This document shows positions 1 through 8,536 of a stretch of 58,602 nucleotides of DNA, one piece after another (the stretch's first letter is position 1; every line of letters starts with the position of its first letter). The stretch is from assembly GCA_002343445.1 (NCBI GenBank), contig DDSP01000017.1, positions 1 through 58,602 of the forward strand. Direction: 5' to 3'. The stretch comes from Chthonomonas sp. UBA2387. Its GTDB lineage: Bacteria; Armatimonadota; Fimbriimonadia; Fimbriimonadales; Fimbriimonadaceae. A program made the translations under genes and the position numbers. Under the pieces are notes generated by a model. It saw only the letters and a program-made list of their open reading frames with translations. It was not told the origin of the DNA and did not search any database.

Positions 1-13
1 TATTAATGAGACA

Positions 14-223
14 CTACACTAGTTCCAGGCTCCGTATGGTCTCGCTGGTGGCGTGCTCGTAGCTCCGCTGCAGTTTGGAGACCGCGTCCCTGCATCCTGA
101 CTCCAAGCTCCGTATGGTCTCGCTGGTGGCGTGCTCGTAGATCGCTCGAACGTAACTTTGGAACTCGTTGAACAGCGCGTCCTGGGGGTCGTGCTGTTGG
201 TTCGGCGTTGGTGGGTTTGGCAT
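14..223 (-). CDS. Small protein with a duplicated 13-residue segment, unknown function
   Basis: A 69-residue ORF with no family I recognise. The segment YEHATSETIRSLE occurs twice, at about residues 29-41 and 55-67, encoded by a direct 34-bp DNA repeat. The N-terminus is Pro/Asn/Gln-rich and the rest looks helical and charged; there is no signal peptide or membrane segment. A GGAG lies about 11 bases before the ATG. It sits 57 bp downstream of the hydrolase-like gene on the same strand, so the two may be cotranscribed. Short length and repeat content leave real doubt that it is expressed. Confidence 0.45.
   Translation of the reverse strand: MPNPPTPNQQHDPQDALFNEFQSYVRAIYEHATSETIRSLESGCRDAVSKLQRSYEHATSETIRSLELV
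29..140. repeat. 34-bp direct repeat, copies at 29-62 and 107-140
   Basis: Two identical 34-bp copies (beginning gctccgtatggtctcgctgg) lie exactly 78 bp apart, a multiple of three, so the duplication keeps the reading frame of the overlapping small ORF. This indicates a recent in-frame duplication. Confidence 0.9.
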
Positions 224-280
224 TTGGGGCGATTCTCCGTTGCGTCGTTTGACTTGTGCGGCGTGTGTGAGAACGCTGGG

Positions 281-1105
281 TCAGGACTTGAAGTGTGAAG
301 TGCGCCGCTTTGCGATGTCGCCCGCCTCCAGTGCCGCGTTTCCAAGGAGGATGGCTTGGTGGGCCTGAATCGGTGCACTGAAGGGTAGACCTTTTAGTGC
401 GGCGACTTGGATTGATCCATCAACGCCGAGATGGTAGGCGATGCCGAGGGAGGTGCCGATCTGGGCAGCAGTGCTGGCTCGGGTTGCCCAATCGTAGAGG
501 AGGTCCCATAGAGGATCGTGGTTCTGCGGCAAGTGTTGGTAGGTGAGCAGGACTAAGCGGTCGAGCGACAGGAGAAGGGACTCTGCGACTGCGCCGATGA
601 TGATCGAGTGGGTCAAGATTGAGCGATGATGCCCGATGCCTGCGATAAGGTCAAGGTCGGGCAGACCTCCGTTGGCATCCAATCCGCCAGATCCGATCGC
701 TGCCCCCAGAACGGCCCCAGTGATTTCGGGTAGGACGCGTTCGGGCGTGTGCACCAGTGCTCGGCACGACATCGAGGCTTTCGAAGTGGCATCTGTGGAG
801 AGGATTCCAACTAGCCTCGCTATCCCGACGGCCTCTTGGCGGGTGGAGCGAAGGAAGTCGGAGCCTTGGCCGCTTCGCACCGAATGGAGGCCCTGGCCAA
901 CCTTGCGAGCGAGAGCATGGACCACCGTGCCCAAGCACCGAGCCGCGCGCTGTGTGCGACGAGTGAGTCCATCGAATGTCGCGGCTGGAAGTCTCGTGAC
1001 GCACTTTCGTAGCTCGCTCCGCGGCACACACCGAATCGCGAAGCGAAGTTCGTTTGTGATTCGCTCCGCACGGTGAGCAGTTGGCGCCATTGCGGACGTG
1101 GCCAT
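281..1105 (-). CDS. YdjM-like putative membrane-associated metal-dependent hydrolase
   Basis: A 274-residue protein. The central part has PDLDLI followed by GHHRSILTHS, then a hydrophobic stretch and a later GIAYHLGVDG. That order (Asp-rich PDLD, HR-x-x-THS, then H-x-x-x-D) is what I know from the YdjM/PF04307 group of putative membrane-bound metal-dependent hydrolases, so function is inferred from motifs only. The first ~120 residues are basic and helical and match nothing I recognise. The ORF is open 52 codons further upstream, but the ATG at 1105 has GAGGGA 9 bases before it and avoids overlap with the amidase gene, so it is preferred. The small repeat protein follows downstream. Confidence 0.55.
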   Translation of the reverse strand: MATSAMAPTAHRAERITNELRFAIRCVPRSELRKCVTRLPAATFDGLTRRTQRAARCLGTVVHALARKVGQGLHSVRSGQGSDFLRSTRQEAVGIARLVGILSTDATSKASMSCRALVHTPERVLPEITGAVLGAAIGSGGLDANGGLPDLDLIAGIGHHRSILTHSIIIGAVAESLLLSLDRLVLLTYQHLPQNHDPLWDLLYDWATRASTAAQIGTSLGIAYHLGVDGSIQVAALKGLPFSAPIQAHQAILLGNAALEAGDIAKRRTSHFKS

Positions 1106-1232
1106 TCGGAGAATTCCCTCACTCCGGATTTTGGGACATGCGCTGTGGTGAATGCAATGGGTTGTGGCTTCTGTACGGCCATGACTCCCCAAGTCGGAGA
1201 GGCCCAGAGCGGCTGCTTCGCGCCGCGATTGC

Positions 1233-1889
1233 CTAGCCGCGCTTGACAGCCAAGGCTGCAAGCGTGCCCGCCGCCAACGCTTCGGCGAGCTTCTTGCGCC
1301 CGGCCTCGCTCGCGATGACGGCTTCGTCTTTCGGGTTGGTGAGCACGCATAGCTCGACCAGCAACACGGGCACTTCGGAGTAGATCGAGCCCGTCAACGC
1401 GCCTTGTTGCGAGCCGATCAGCGTTTGCTTGTCGGTCTTCAGCCCGTAGTCGGGGAGCGTGCCTTTGAGGCGCTCGATCACCACGGGATGAAACGCCTTG
1501 GCCGCTGCGGTGCTGCGTCTGAGCACGGCTTCGCTGGGGCCCTTCTTGCCGTCCTTCGCCGTCCCGACCTCCGAGGGATAGTAGGTGGCCAGCCCGGAAC
1601 CGCTTGCCGCGTCGCAATGCAGCCGGAGCAGCAGGTCGGCCTTCGATTCGTTGGCGATTTCCGCGCGGCGACGGTTCGCGACGAACTCGTCCTTCTTCGC
1701 TTTGGTGAGCACCACCTTGACGCCCTTGGCCTCCAACAGCGGCTTGAGTTCCAGAGCGACGAGCCACACGGCATCGAGTTCGGTGATCAGCTTGCCCTTG
1801 GTGCCGTTGCCCACTTCCGAGGGGTGGCCGGGGTCGATGCAGACCGTCGGCGACGAGAGTGCGAGCGCGGCGAGCATCGGCAGGAACAT
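1233..1889 (-). CDS. N-acetylmuramoyl-L-alanine amidase (Amidase_3)
   Basis: A 218-residue cell-wall amidase that cleaves the bond between N-acetylmuramic acid and L-alanine in peptidoglycan. The Amidase_3 zinc site is visible: His22 in IDPGHP, Glu37 in ITELD and His91 in LRLHCD. The catalytic Glu179 lies in LVELCVLTNP. A short hydrophobic N-terminus (FLPMLAALALSS) should export it, though the mature domain begins almost at once and no SPOR, SH3 or LysM wall-binding domain is attached. The gene points away from the M14 peptidase gene. A TAAAGT hexamer ends 6 bases before the ATG with no SD, suggesting a leaderless message. Confidence 0.9.
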   Translation of the reverse strand: MFLPMLAALALSSPTVCIDPGHPSEVGNGTKGKLITELDAVWLVALELKPLLEAKGVKVVLTKAKKDEFVANRRRAEIANESKADLLLRLHCDAASGSGLATYYPSEVGTAKDGKKGPSEAVLRRSTAAAKAFHPVVIERLKGTLPDYGLKTDKQTLIGSQQGALTGSIYSEVPVLLVELCVLTNPKDEAVIASEAGRKKLAEALAAGTLAALAVKRG

Positions 1890-1895
1890 GCCGGG

Positions 1896-1901
1896 ACTTT
1901 A
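1896..1901 (-). promoter_or_regulatory. -10 element of the amidase gene (leaderless type)
   Basis: TAAAGT on the minus strand, six bases before the ATG at 1889; no clear -35. Transcription would start at or next to the start codon. Confidence 0.5.
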
Positions 1902-1967
1902 CCCAGCGGCCTCTCGGGGGCGCGTGCCAAGCAGGAGGGCGACGACTTGCCGCGAATACCCTCCCCT

Positions 1968-4562
1968 ATGGTTCGACGCGGTTTGCTCTTGGCGTTCGCC
2001 CTGACGGCCTCGCTGGCGGTGGCTCAGCCTTCGCCCAAGGAGTTCTTGGGGCACGAGGTCTGCGAAGACTACATGCTGGCCAACTACAAGCAACTGACGG
2101 CCTATTGGCGTGCGTTGGAGAAGGCTTCACCGCGCATCAGAGTCGTCAGCATCGGCAAGTCGGAAGAAGGGCGCGAGCAGGTCATGGCGATCATCAGCGA
2201 CCCCGCAAACCTGCGGAACCTGGAGACGCACCGCAAGAACAGCGAGCGCTTGGCACGGGCCAACACGTTCAAGGACGACGAAGAGGCAAGGCGTCTGGCG
2301 AAGACGGCCAAAGCCATCGTGTGGATCGACGGCGGACTGCATGCCAGCGAGGTCCTCGGCCACCAGCAACTCATCGAACAAGCGTGGCAACTGGTTTCCC
2401 GCAACGACGAAGAGAACCGGCGCATCCTCAAGGACACCATCATCCTCTTGGTGCACGCCAACCCCGATGGCATGGATCTGGTCTCGGATTGGTACATGCG
2501 GCGCTCCGACCCCAAGACCCGGTCCGCCGCAGGGCTCCCGGTGCTCTATCAGAAGTATTGCGGCCACGACAACAACCGCGACTTCTACGCGAACAACATG
2601 GCGGAGACGCGGAACATGAACCACGTGCTCTACAACCAGTGGTATCCGCAGATCGTCTACAACCACCATCAGAGCGCGCCGCAGGGGACGATCATGTACA
2701 TCCCCCCGTTCCGCAATCCGTTCAACTACCACGTTGACCCCTTGGTGCAAATCGGCACCGATCTGGTCGGCATCCACATGCACAAGCGGCTGATCGGCGA
2801 AGGCAAAGGCGGCACGGTCATGCGGAACGGTGCGAGCTTCTCGGCATGGTGGAACGGCGGGCTGCGCACGACGACGTATTTCCACAACATGGTGGGCATC
2901 CTCACCGAAACGTGGGGCAGCCCCGACCCGCGTCCGGTGCCGTTCCTCAAGGAGCGCCAGATTCCGAGCACCGACCTGCCCAAGCCCATCGACACGCGGC
3001 TGTGGCACCTGCGCGATTCGCTGGAGTACGAAATCGGGGCGAACTACGCGATCCTTGACTACGCAAGCCGCTACCGCGAGCGATTGTTGTTCGACCTGTA
3101 CCGTGCGGCGCGAAACTCGATCGAACGCGGACAACGCGACCATTGGACCCGCTACCCGGCCCGCATCACCGAGTTGGGCGAAGCGGCCCTGGCCAAGCCC
3201 GAACTGCGCGATGCGCGCCTGTACGTGATGCGGAGCGACCAGCCCGATTTCGCCACCGCGATGAAGTTCGCGGTGAAACTGCAGCAGTGCGGCGTGGAAG
3301 TCCAGCAACTCACGTCTCGTGCGGGCGATTTCCCGGCGGGTTCGCTCGTGGTTCGGTGCGATCAGGCTTTTCGACCCCACGTGCTCGACATGTTCGAGCC
3401 GCAGGACCACCCCAACGACTTCCAGTACCCCGGTGGCCCGCCCATCCGGCCCTACGACAACGCGGGCTATACCCTGGCGTACCAGATGGGCGTTCAGTTC
3501 GACCGCGTGCTGGACCCGATCGCCATGCAAACCTCCCCGTTCCTCGGGCTGCCCAAGGATCGCGCGTTGCCGCGCATCGCGACCGACACGTGGTTTGCTT
3601 CCGACACTCAGAACGACGCCTTCGCGTTGGCCAACCTTGCGCTGGCTTCCGGCATCGAAGTGCGTCGGACGGAGGGCGGGTTCCTGTACACGGGTCGGGG
3701 CGAGGCTATGACACGGTGGCTCTCGGCGTTCCCCCAGGCCCACCTCCAGCCTGCGGTCGGCCGCAGCAATGAGGGCTCGCCCGTGCGTCAACCGCGCGTG
3801 GCGCTTTGGGACACCTACGGAGGTTCGATGGCTTCTGGATGGATGCGCTACCTGTTCGAGCAGTTTGCGGTGAGCTTTCAGGTCGTGTTTCCCCCCGACT
3901 TGGATGCGGGCAGCCTTCGTTCGAAGTTCGACGTGATCGTGTTCCCGAGTGGAGCGATCCCCGGCGGCGGCAGTCGCGGAGGCGGCGGAGGCGGTCAGAG
4001 CGCCCTGGCCAACGACCCGACGGTTCCCGAGGAGTACCGGCGACGGATCGGCTTGGTCTCCGTGGACAAGACGATTCCCTTGCTGCGCGAGTTTGTGGAG
4101 CAAGGCGGCACGATTCTGGCCATCGGCAGCTCGGCCGGCAACTTGGCGGCGCAGTTCCAATTGCCTATCAAGAGCGCTTTGGTCGAGACCGACGCCAACG
4201 GCCGCGAGCGTCCGATCCCGAACACGGCCTTCTACATTCCCGGCTCCGTGTTGCGGGCGAAGGTGGTGCCCGGTTCACTCACGCGCGGGATGGGCGAAGC
4301 CGTGGACGTGCTGTTCGACGACAGCCCGGCGTTCAAGGTGGACGAAGCCGGGCGCGACCGTGTGACTGTGGCGGCGTTCTACGACACCGACAAGCCGCTG
4401 CGCTCGGGTTGGGCGTGGGGACAGGAGAAGTTGAAGGACGCCGTAGCCGTCGCCGAAGTGACGATGGGCCAGGGCCGGGTGGTGCTTTACGGTCCCGAGG
4501 TGGCCTTCCGCGCACAGCCGCACGGGACGTTCAAGCTGATGTTCAACGCGATGCTGAGGTAA
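1968..4562 (+). CDS. Secreted M14-family zinc carboxypeptidase
   Basis: An 864-residue exported metallopeptidase. Residues 1-19 are a signal peptide ending AVA before QPSP. The M14 site is intact: zinc ligands His125 and Glu128 in GLHASE, the third ligand in the His233-His234 pair of YNHHQS, the substrate carboxylate-binding NNR (202-204) and catalytic Glu314 in ILTETWG. The C-terminal half (about 590-864) is not peptidase. It has a Gly-rich linker GGGSRGGGGGG and resembles the amidotransferase-like Rossmann domain seen in large bacterial M14 proteins. The ORF is open far upstream, but the start at 1968 is the one followed by a signal peptide. It opens a run of exported proteins. Confidence 0.9.
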   Translation: MVRRGLLLAFALTASLAVAQPSPKEFLGHEVCEDYMLANYKQLTAYWRALEKASPRIRVVSIGKSEEGREQVMAIISDPANLRNLETHRKNSERLARANTFKDDEEARRLAKTAKAIVWIDGGLHASEVLGHQQLIEQAWQLVSRNDEENRRILKDTIILLVHANPDGMDLVSDWYMRRSDPKTRSAAGLPVLYQKYCGHDNNRDFYANNMAETRNMNHVLYNQWYPQIVYNHHQSAPQGTIMYIPPFRNPFNYHVDPLVQIGTDLVGIHMHKRLIGEGKGGTVMRNGASFSAWWNGGLRTTTYFHNMVGILTETWGSPDPRPVPFLKERQIPSTDLPKPIDTRLWHLRDSLEYEIGANYAILDYASRYRERLLFDLYRAARNSIERGQRDHWTRYPARITELGEAALAKPELRDARLYVMRSDQPDFATAMKFAVKLQQCGVEVQQLTSRAGDFPAGSLVVRCDQAFRPHVLDMFEPQDHPNDFQYPGGPPIRPYDNAGYTLAYQMGVQFDRVLDPIAMQTSPFLGLPKDRALPRIATDTWFASDTQNDAFALANLALASGIEVRRTEGGFLYTGRGEAMTRWLSAFPQAHLQPAVGRSNEGSPVRQPRVALWDTYGGSMASGWMRYLFEQFAVSFQVVFPPDLDAGSLRSKFDVIVFPSGAIPGGGSRGGGGGGQSALANDPTVPEEYRRRIGLVSVDKTIPLLREFVEQGGTILAIGSSAGNLAAQFQLPIKSALVETDANGRERPIPNTAFYIPGSVLRAKVVPGSLTRGMGEAVDVLFDDSPAFKVDEAGRDRVTVAAFYDTDKPLRSGWAWGQEKLKDAVAVAEVTMGQGRVVLYGPEVAFRAQPHGTFKLMFNAMLR

Positions 4563-4613
4563 GGCCGGGGTTGTTGGATGGCCGAGTGAACTGCCCGAGT
4601 CTGGTTGCGCGTC

Positions 4614-4619
4614 CATAAT
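4614..4619 (+). promoter_or_regulatory. -10 element of the 4627 gene
   Basis: CATAAT ends seven bases before the ATG at 4627. There is no Shine-Dalgarno and no convincing -35. Confidence 0.5.
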
Positions 4620-4626
4620 TCAACCC

Positions 4627-5853
4627 ATGCTCGCATTGTGTCTGGCCCTGATCGCCGCCGCGCCGATGGAAGTCGCGCTCAAGGCCACGGAACTCACCGA
4701 CCCATTCGAGGCCCTCTCGGCCAGTATGGGCGCTCTGTCTGACGAACTCATCGATGTGCAGCCCACGCGGGACGTCGTCGCGGGCGCGCAGCACCCCCTG
4801 ATGAAGGGCAAGTGGCAGGTCGGGCAGTACGCGCTGACCATCGCGTTGGAGGTGGAGTCCTCGGTGGGTCGGGCCCTGTGGCTCGACACCGACCGCAACG
4901 GCACGCTCGAGGCCTCCGAGCGGCACGTGGCGCGACGGCAGTCCGGTTGGTCGTTCTTCGGGCCGGTCACCGTGAACGCGCAGGGCGACAAGGTCCAATT
5001 CGCCTACCACGAGTCTTGGGGGCTGATCCCGGCCATGGTCCGCGTCGAGGCGGGCGTGCTGCAATTGGGCGGCAAAGGCGTGCGGGTCGCACGAGTGCCC
5101 TCCCTAGAGAACCCGAGCCACTTCGCGTTTGTGGCGGACTTCGACGGCGACGGGAAGTTCGGAGGCTGGACGGCCGATGGTCCCCAGCCCGATTGGCTGG
5201 TCGAAGCCGTTCCGGCAGTCGGATTGGTTCAACTGCCGGACGGAAAGGTGTACACAGCACGATTCCAGAAGGACAAGGCCGTCTTCGAGGCACCCGCTTC
5301 ATGGGCCAAGGTCGTCTCGCCCAAGCCTGCGGTCCTCATGCTCTCGCGCGGCGAGTCCACGCTGTGGCTGCGCACCGTCAAGGGCGAAGCGTCGGTCCCG
5401 GCCGGCGAGTGGGCCCTGGATTTCGCGAACGTGGCCGCCAACGATGGCGCGTTGGGCGATCTGACCCTGATGGTGTTTCCCGCCGGCGAGCCGACCAAGC
5501 TCAACTTGAAGGAGGGATCGGTTCCCTGGCCGGGGTCGGGACCCTATACGCTCCATTTGGGCTTGGGCGCAGAGGGCGACCAGTGGTCGGTCTCGGCGAG
5601 CTTGATGAGCGGCACCGAGGGTCAGGGCTACTACGGTCCCGTCGAGCCCTCGGGCGCTTCGCTTCCCGTGGCCGAATTCGTTCAGGCCGATGGACGGGTG
5701 GTGCGCTCGGTACAGTTGCAGTCCGACATGACGGCAGGGTACCGAGGGCTGCTGGCCAAAGGCGAAACGGGTTCGGCCGCCGAAGTGCGCCTCGTTTGGA
5801 ACCCGGGCAACCTGAAGCTGGCGCAACCCAAGCTCCCCGTTCCACGGTCATAG
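4627..5853 (+). CDS. Exported hypothetical protein with EF-hand-like calcium loops
   Basis: A 408-residue protein of unknown function. It starts with a short signal peptide (MLALCLALIAAAPM). Two Asp-rich loops look like EF-hand or dockerin-type calcium sites: DTDRNGTLEASE near residue 80 and DFDGDGKFGG near 170. The rest is beta-rich without catalytic motifs I can name. It lies between two secreted peptidases on the same strand and has its own leaderless-type promoter, so it is probably its own unit rather than part of a peptidase operon. Confidence 0.75.
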   Translation: MLALCLALIAAAPMEVALKATELTDPFEALSASMGALSDELIDVQPTRDVVAGAQHPLMKGKWQVGQYALTIALEVESSVGRALWLDTDRNGTLEASERHVARRQSGWSFFGPVTVNAQGDKVQFAYHESWGLIPAMVRVEAGVLQLGGKGVRVARVPSLENPSHFAFVADFDGDGKFGGWTADGPQPDWLVEAVPAVGLVQLPDGKVYTARFQKDKAVFEAPASWAKVVSPKPAVLMLSRGESTLWLRTVKGEASVPAGEWALDFANVAANDGALGDLTLMVFPAGEPTKLNLKEGSVPWPGSGPYTLHLGLGAEGDQWSVSASLMSGTEGQGYYGPVEPSGASLPVAEFVQADGRVVRSVQLQSDMTAGYRGLLAKGETGSAAEVRLVWNPGNLKLAQPKLPVPRS

Positions 5854-5885
5854 CGAAACCTCTGAAGGAGGGAGCGCCGCCCCCG

Positions 5886-5891
5886 CAGAAT
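5886..5891 (+). promoter_or_regulatory. -10 element of the M1 aminopeptidase gene
   Basis: CAGAAT ends eight bases before the ATG at 5900, without an SD sequence. Weaker match than its neighbours. Confidence 0.35.
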
Positions 5892-5899
5892 AGCGGGCC

Positions 5900-8215
5900 A
5901 TGCGCCTCCTTGCCGCATCCGCCGGATTGCTCTGCCTCGCCGCCCTGGGATCGGCTCAGAAGCCCGAGCGGACCTATGACCTGTTGCACGTGGATTGGCG
6001 CGTCTCTCTCTACCCCGAGACGCGGGCCATCGCCGGAACGGCGACCAACACGCTGCAACCCCTGAGAGACGGACTGACCGAGGTCTTCTTCCACGCGGGC
6101 AAGCTGGATGTCCTGAACGTGCGCGTCAACGACGCCCCGGCGACGTTCCGGATGGAAGGGCAGCGCCTGATCGTGCCGCTGGGCCGAGCGGCCAAGGCCG
6201 AGGAGAAGCTGCGAGTACGGATCGTCTACACGGCACGGCCCGAGGCGGGCGTCTACTTTGTGGATGCGGCCAACGCCTACCCCGCCAACACGCCCATGGC
6301 GTACACGCAGGGCGAGATGGAGGATACGCGCTACTGGCTGCCCACCTACGACTACCCCGACGACAAGGCGACGACCTCGGGGACGATCGAGGCGCCGGCC
6401 GGATGGAGCGCGCTTTCGAATGGCCGCGAACTGGGCCGCAACATCGGCGCGGATGGACGCGTGACTACTCGTTGGACGATGGAGCAGCCCCACGTCACCT
6501 ACTTGATCAGCTTCATCGCCGGCCCTTACGACGTGTACCGCGAATCGTGGGGGACGCTGCCCGTCTCTGTGTGGAGCCCGAAGGGCCTGAACGATTGGGG
6601 CAAGGCCACCTTTGGCGGCACGAACGATATGGTCCGCTTCTTCAGCGACCTGACGGGTTACAAGTACCCCTACGCCAAGTTCGCCCAAGGCCTGGTGGCC
6701 GACTTCCCGTTCGGCGGCATGGAGAACATCACCGCCGTCACGAACACGATCGGCGTATTGCACCCCGCCCACGAGAAGCCGTTCGCCGACGGCGAGGGGC
6801 TGAATCTGCACGAACTCGCCCATCAGTGGTTCGGCGACACCGTGACGTGCTCGGATTGGTCGCACATCTGGATCAACGAGGGTTTCGCTTCGTTCCTCCC
6901 GGCGTTCTACGTGCGGCACAAGTACGGCCAGGAGCGCTACGATCTGGCACGGCTGGGCACGTTCGACGGAGGCCTGGGCGCACATCTGGGCAACAACCGG
7001 GCGATGGTCCACACGGGCTACAACGAGGCGATCGAGATGTTCGACGGCTACGCGTATCCCGGCGGCGCGTCGCGGCTGTTCATGCTGATGCACAAGCTGG
7101 GCGAGAAAGCGTTCTGGAAGGGCATCAAGGACTACCTGCACGCGTTCCAGTTCAAGAACGCGACGACGGCCGACTTCTTCGGGGCGATGTCCAAGTCGAG
7201 CGGTGTGGACCTTTCGCGCTTCGAGAAGGAGTGGTTCTACACGGCCGCCTACCCACGGCTGAAGGTCGAAGCGACCAGTAGCGGCGCCGTCGTCTCGCAG
7301 GCCGAACCGTACTTCGACATGAAGGTGGACGTTGCGTACGTGAGCGGAGGCCAGGTGGTACGGAAGACGCTCGATCTATCGCAGGGTTCGGCGGAGGTCG
7401 CCTCGGCAGGCAAGGTGTGGCTCGACCCCGACGTTCGGTGGATGGCCCAGATCGAAGATCAACAGCCCTGGACCGCCGATGAACTGAGCACGCTCTACCG
7501 AGCGTTCAACGCGGCGGGCAAGACGATGGTCTTGCGCAAGGCGGGCGATCGGAAGCACTTCGCTTTCTTGGCGCGTATCGCGAAGTCTGAGAGGAACCCC
7601 GACTTGGTCGCGGCGGCGATGGGTCTGATGGAGGCCTCCCAGACCGCCGACCTGCTCGCGTTGAGCAATCACGCCGACCCTCGGGTTCGTGCCAACGCGG
7701 CCCCGATGTTGGGCAACGGGCCGAAGACCGACGCCGTGGTCGCGCGATTGCGCGCCATGTGGCAGCAATCCGGGCAGACGGAACTGCTGGCGGCTTCCGC
7801 CGAGTCATTGTTGAAGCACACGGGCGACCGCGCGTTCGCCGACCGGTTGCTTGGGATGCCGTCGTTCAACGAGCGTTTGCGGCAACTGGCCGTGGATTGG
7901 CTGGCGGGCGTCGACCGTGCCGCCGCCTTCGCCAAGTACGTGGAGTTTGCCTCGGGTGGCTATGCCGAGCCGTTGCGTCTACATGCATTGGGTCGGCTGG
8001 CTGGCTACAAGGACCTCGACACCGACCGAAGAGCGTATCGCTTGCTGCTCCAGAACGCCCGAGGCCCGGTGTTCCGGAGCAAGATGGAGGCGATTCGAGG
8101 GCTGGCCGAATACGGCGACCGCTCGGCGGCGGAGGCACTCAGGCCGCTGACCGAGCATGGCCTGCACTTCGTGCGGAACGCGGCGAAGGGGGTGCTGCAG
8201 CAGTGGGGCGGCTGA
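5900..8215 (+). CDS. Secreted M1-family aminopeptidase with C-terminal HEAT-like repeats
   Basis: A 771-residue exported zinc aminopeptidase. The signal peptide is residues 1-19 (ending LGSA, then QKPE). The exopeptidase motif is GGMEN (near 272), a variant of GAMEN. The gluzincin site is HELAH (304-308) with the third ligand Glu327 in WINEGF, the expected 18 residues later. After about residue 530 the protein becomes an all-helical array with HEAT-like units (for example SNHADPRVRANAAPMLGNG), as in M1 proteins that carry a helical C-terminal cradle. It probably releases N-terminal residues from peptides outside the cytoplasm, complementing the M14 carboxypeptidase upstream. Confidence 0.92.
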   Translation: MRLLAASAGLLCLAALGSAQKPERTYDLLHVDWRVSLYPETRAIAGTATNTLQPLRDGLTEVFFHAGKLDVLNVRVNDAPATFRMEGQRLIVPLGRAAKAEEKLRVRIVYTARPEAGVYFVDAANAYPANTPMAYTQGEMEDTRYWLPTYDYPDDKATTSGTIEAPAGWSALSNGRELGRNIGADGRVTTRWTMEQPHVTYLISFIAGPYDVYRESWGTLPVSVWSPKGLNDWGKATFGGTNDMVRFFSDLTGYKYPYAKFAQGLVADFPFGGMENITAVTNTIGVLHPAHEKPFADGEGLNLHELAHQWFGDTVTCSDWSHIWINEGFASFLPAFYVRHKYGQERYDLARLGTFDGGLGAHLGNNRAMVHTGYNEAIEMFDGYAYPGGASRLFMLMHKLGEKAFWKGIKDYLHAFQFKNATTADFFGAMSKSSGVDLSRFEKEWFYTAAYPRLKVEATSSGAVVSQAEPYFDMKVDVAYVSGGQVVRKTLDLSQGSAEVASAGKVWLDPDVRWMAQIEDQQPWTADELSTLYRAFNAAGKTMVLRKAGDRKHFAFLARIAKSERNPDLVAAAMGLMEASQTADLLALSNHADPRVRANAAPMLGNGPKTDAVVARLRAMWQQSGQTELLAASAESLLKHTGDRAFADRLLGMPSFNERLRQLAVDWLAGVDRAAAFAKYVEFASGGYAEPLRLHALGRLAGYKDLDTDRRAYRLLLQNARGPVFRSKMEAIRGLAEYGDRSAAEALRPLTEHGLHFVRNAAKGVLQQWGG

Positions 8216-8536
8216 GCCCGCAATGTTCGCATGGCAAACCTAGGAAGGCAATTCCTCCACGGTGTTTCCATCCGGGCAATTCTCGGCGCGCAATTCCACT
8301 ATGGGAAAAGAATTGGCTAGTAACTGTAGAGATACTAGCCCGCAAGCAATTATGCGCTGGCAAAGCAAGTAATCCTTCTATAGCAGGAATGCCCGAACAG
8401 AAAAGGGCACGTCAAGTTACCAGCTAGAACGCGAACCGATCAGGGCAATGAATCCCTTGAACGATGCGGCCGCAAACACGAGCGATCTCGCGATAGAAGC
8501 GAAACGCCAGACGAGCCGCAGGTTCTTGGGTAATAC
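8216..8536 (+). other. 321-bp intergenic region, AT-richer, with inverted repeat and GCAATT repeats
   Basis: No ORF of note. It is clearly richer in A and T than its neighbours. GGCTAGTA (8315-8322) and TACTAGCC (8333-8340) form a perfect 8-bp hairpin with a 10-base loop. AATTG/CAATT just outside can extend it past an internal loop. GCAATT recurs at 8248, 8276, 8290 and 8346, all spaced by multiples of 14 bp. No U-tract follows, so it is not a classical terminator. TAATAC (8531-8536) abuts the ATG at 8537. Confidence 0.6.

Noticed and set aside
1106..1261. Upstream 52-codon extension of the YdjM-like gene
   Set aside because: Would overlap the amidase gene; ATG at 1105 has an SD.
2127..4160. 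677-codon antisense frame
   Set aside because: Mirror of the M14 gene; low-complexity, no domain.
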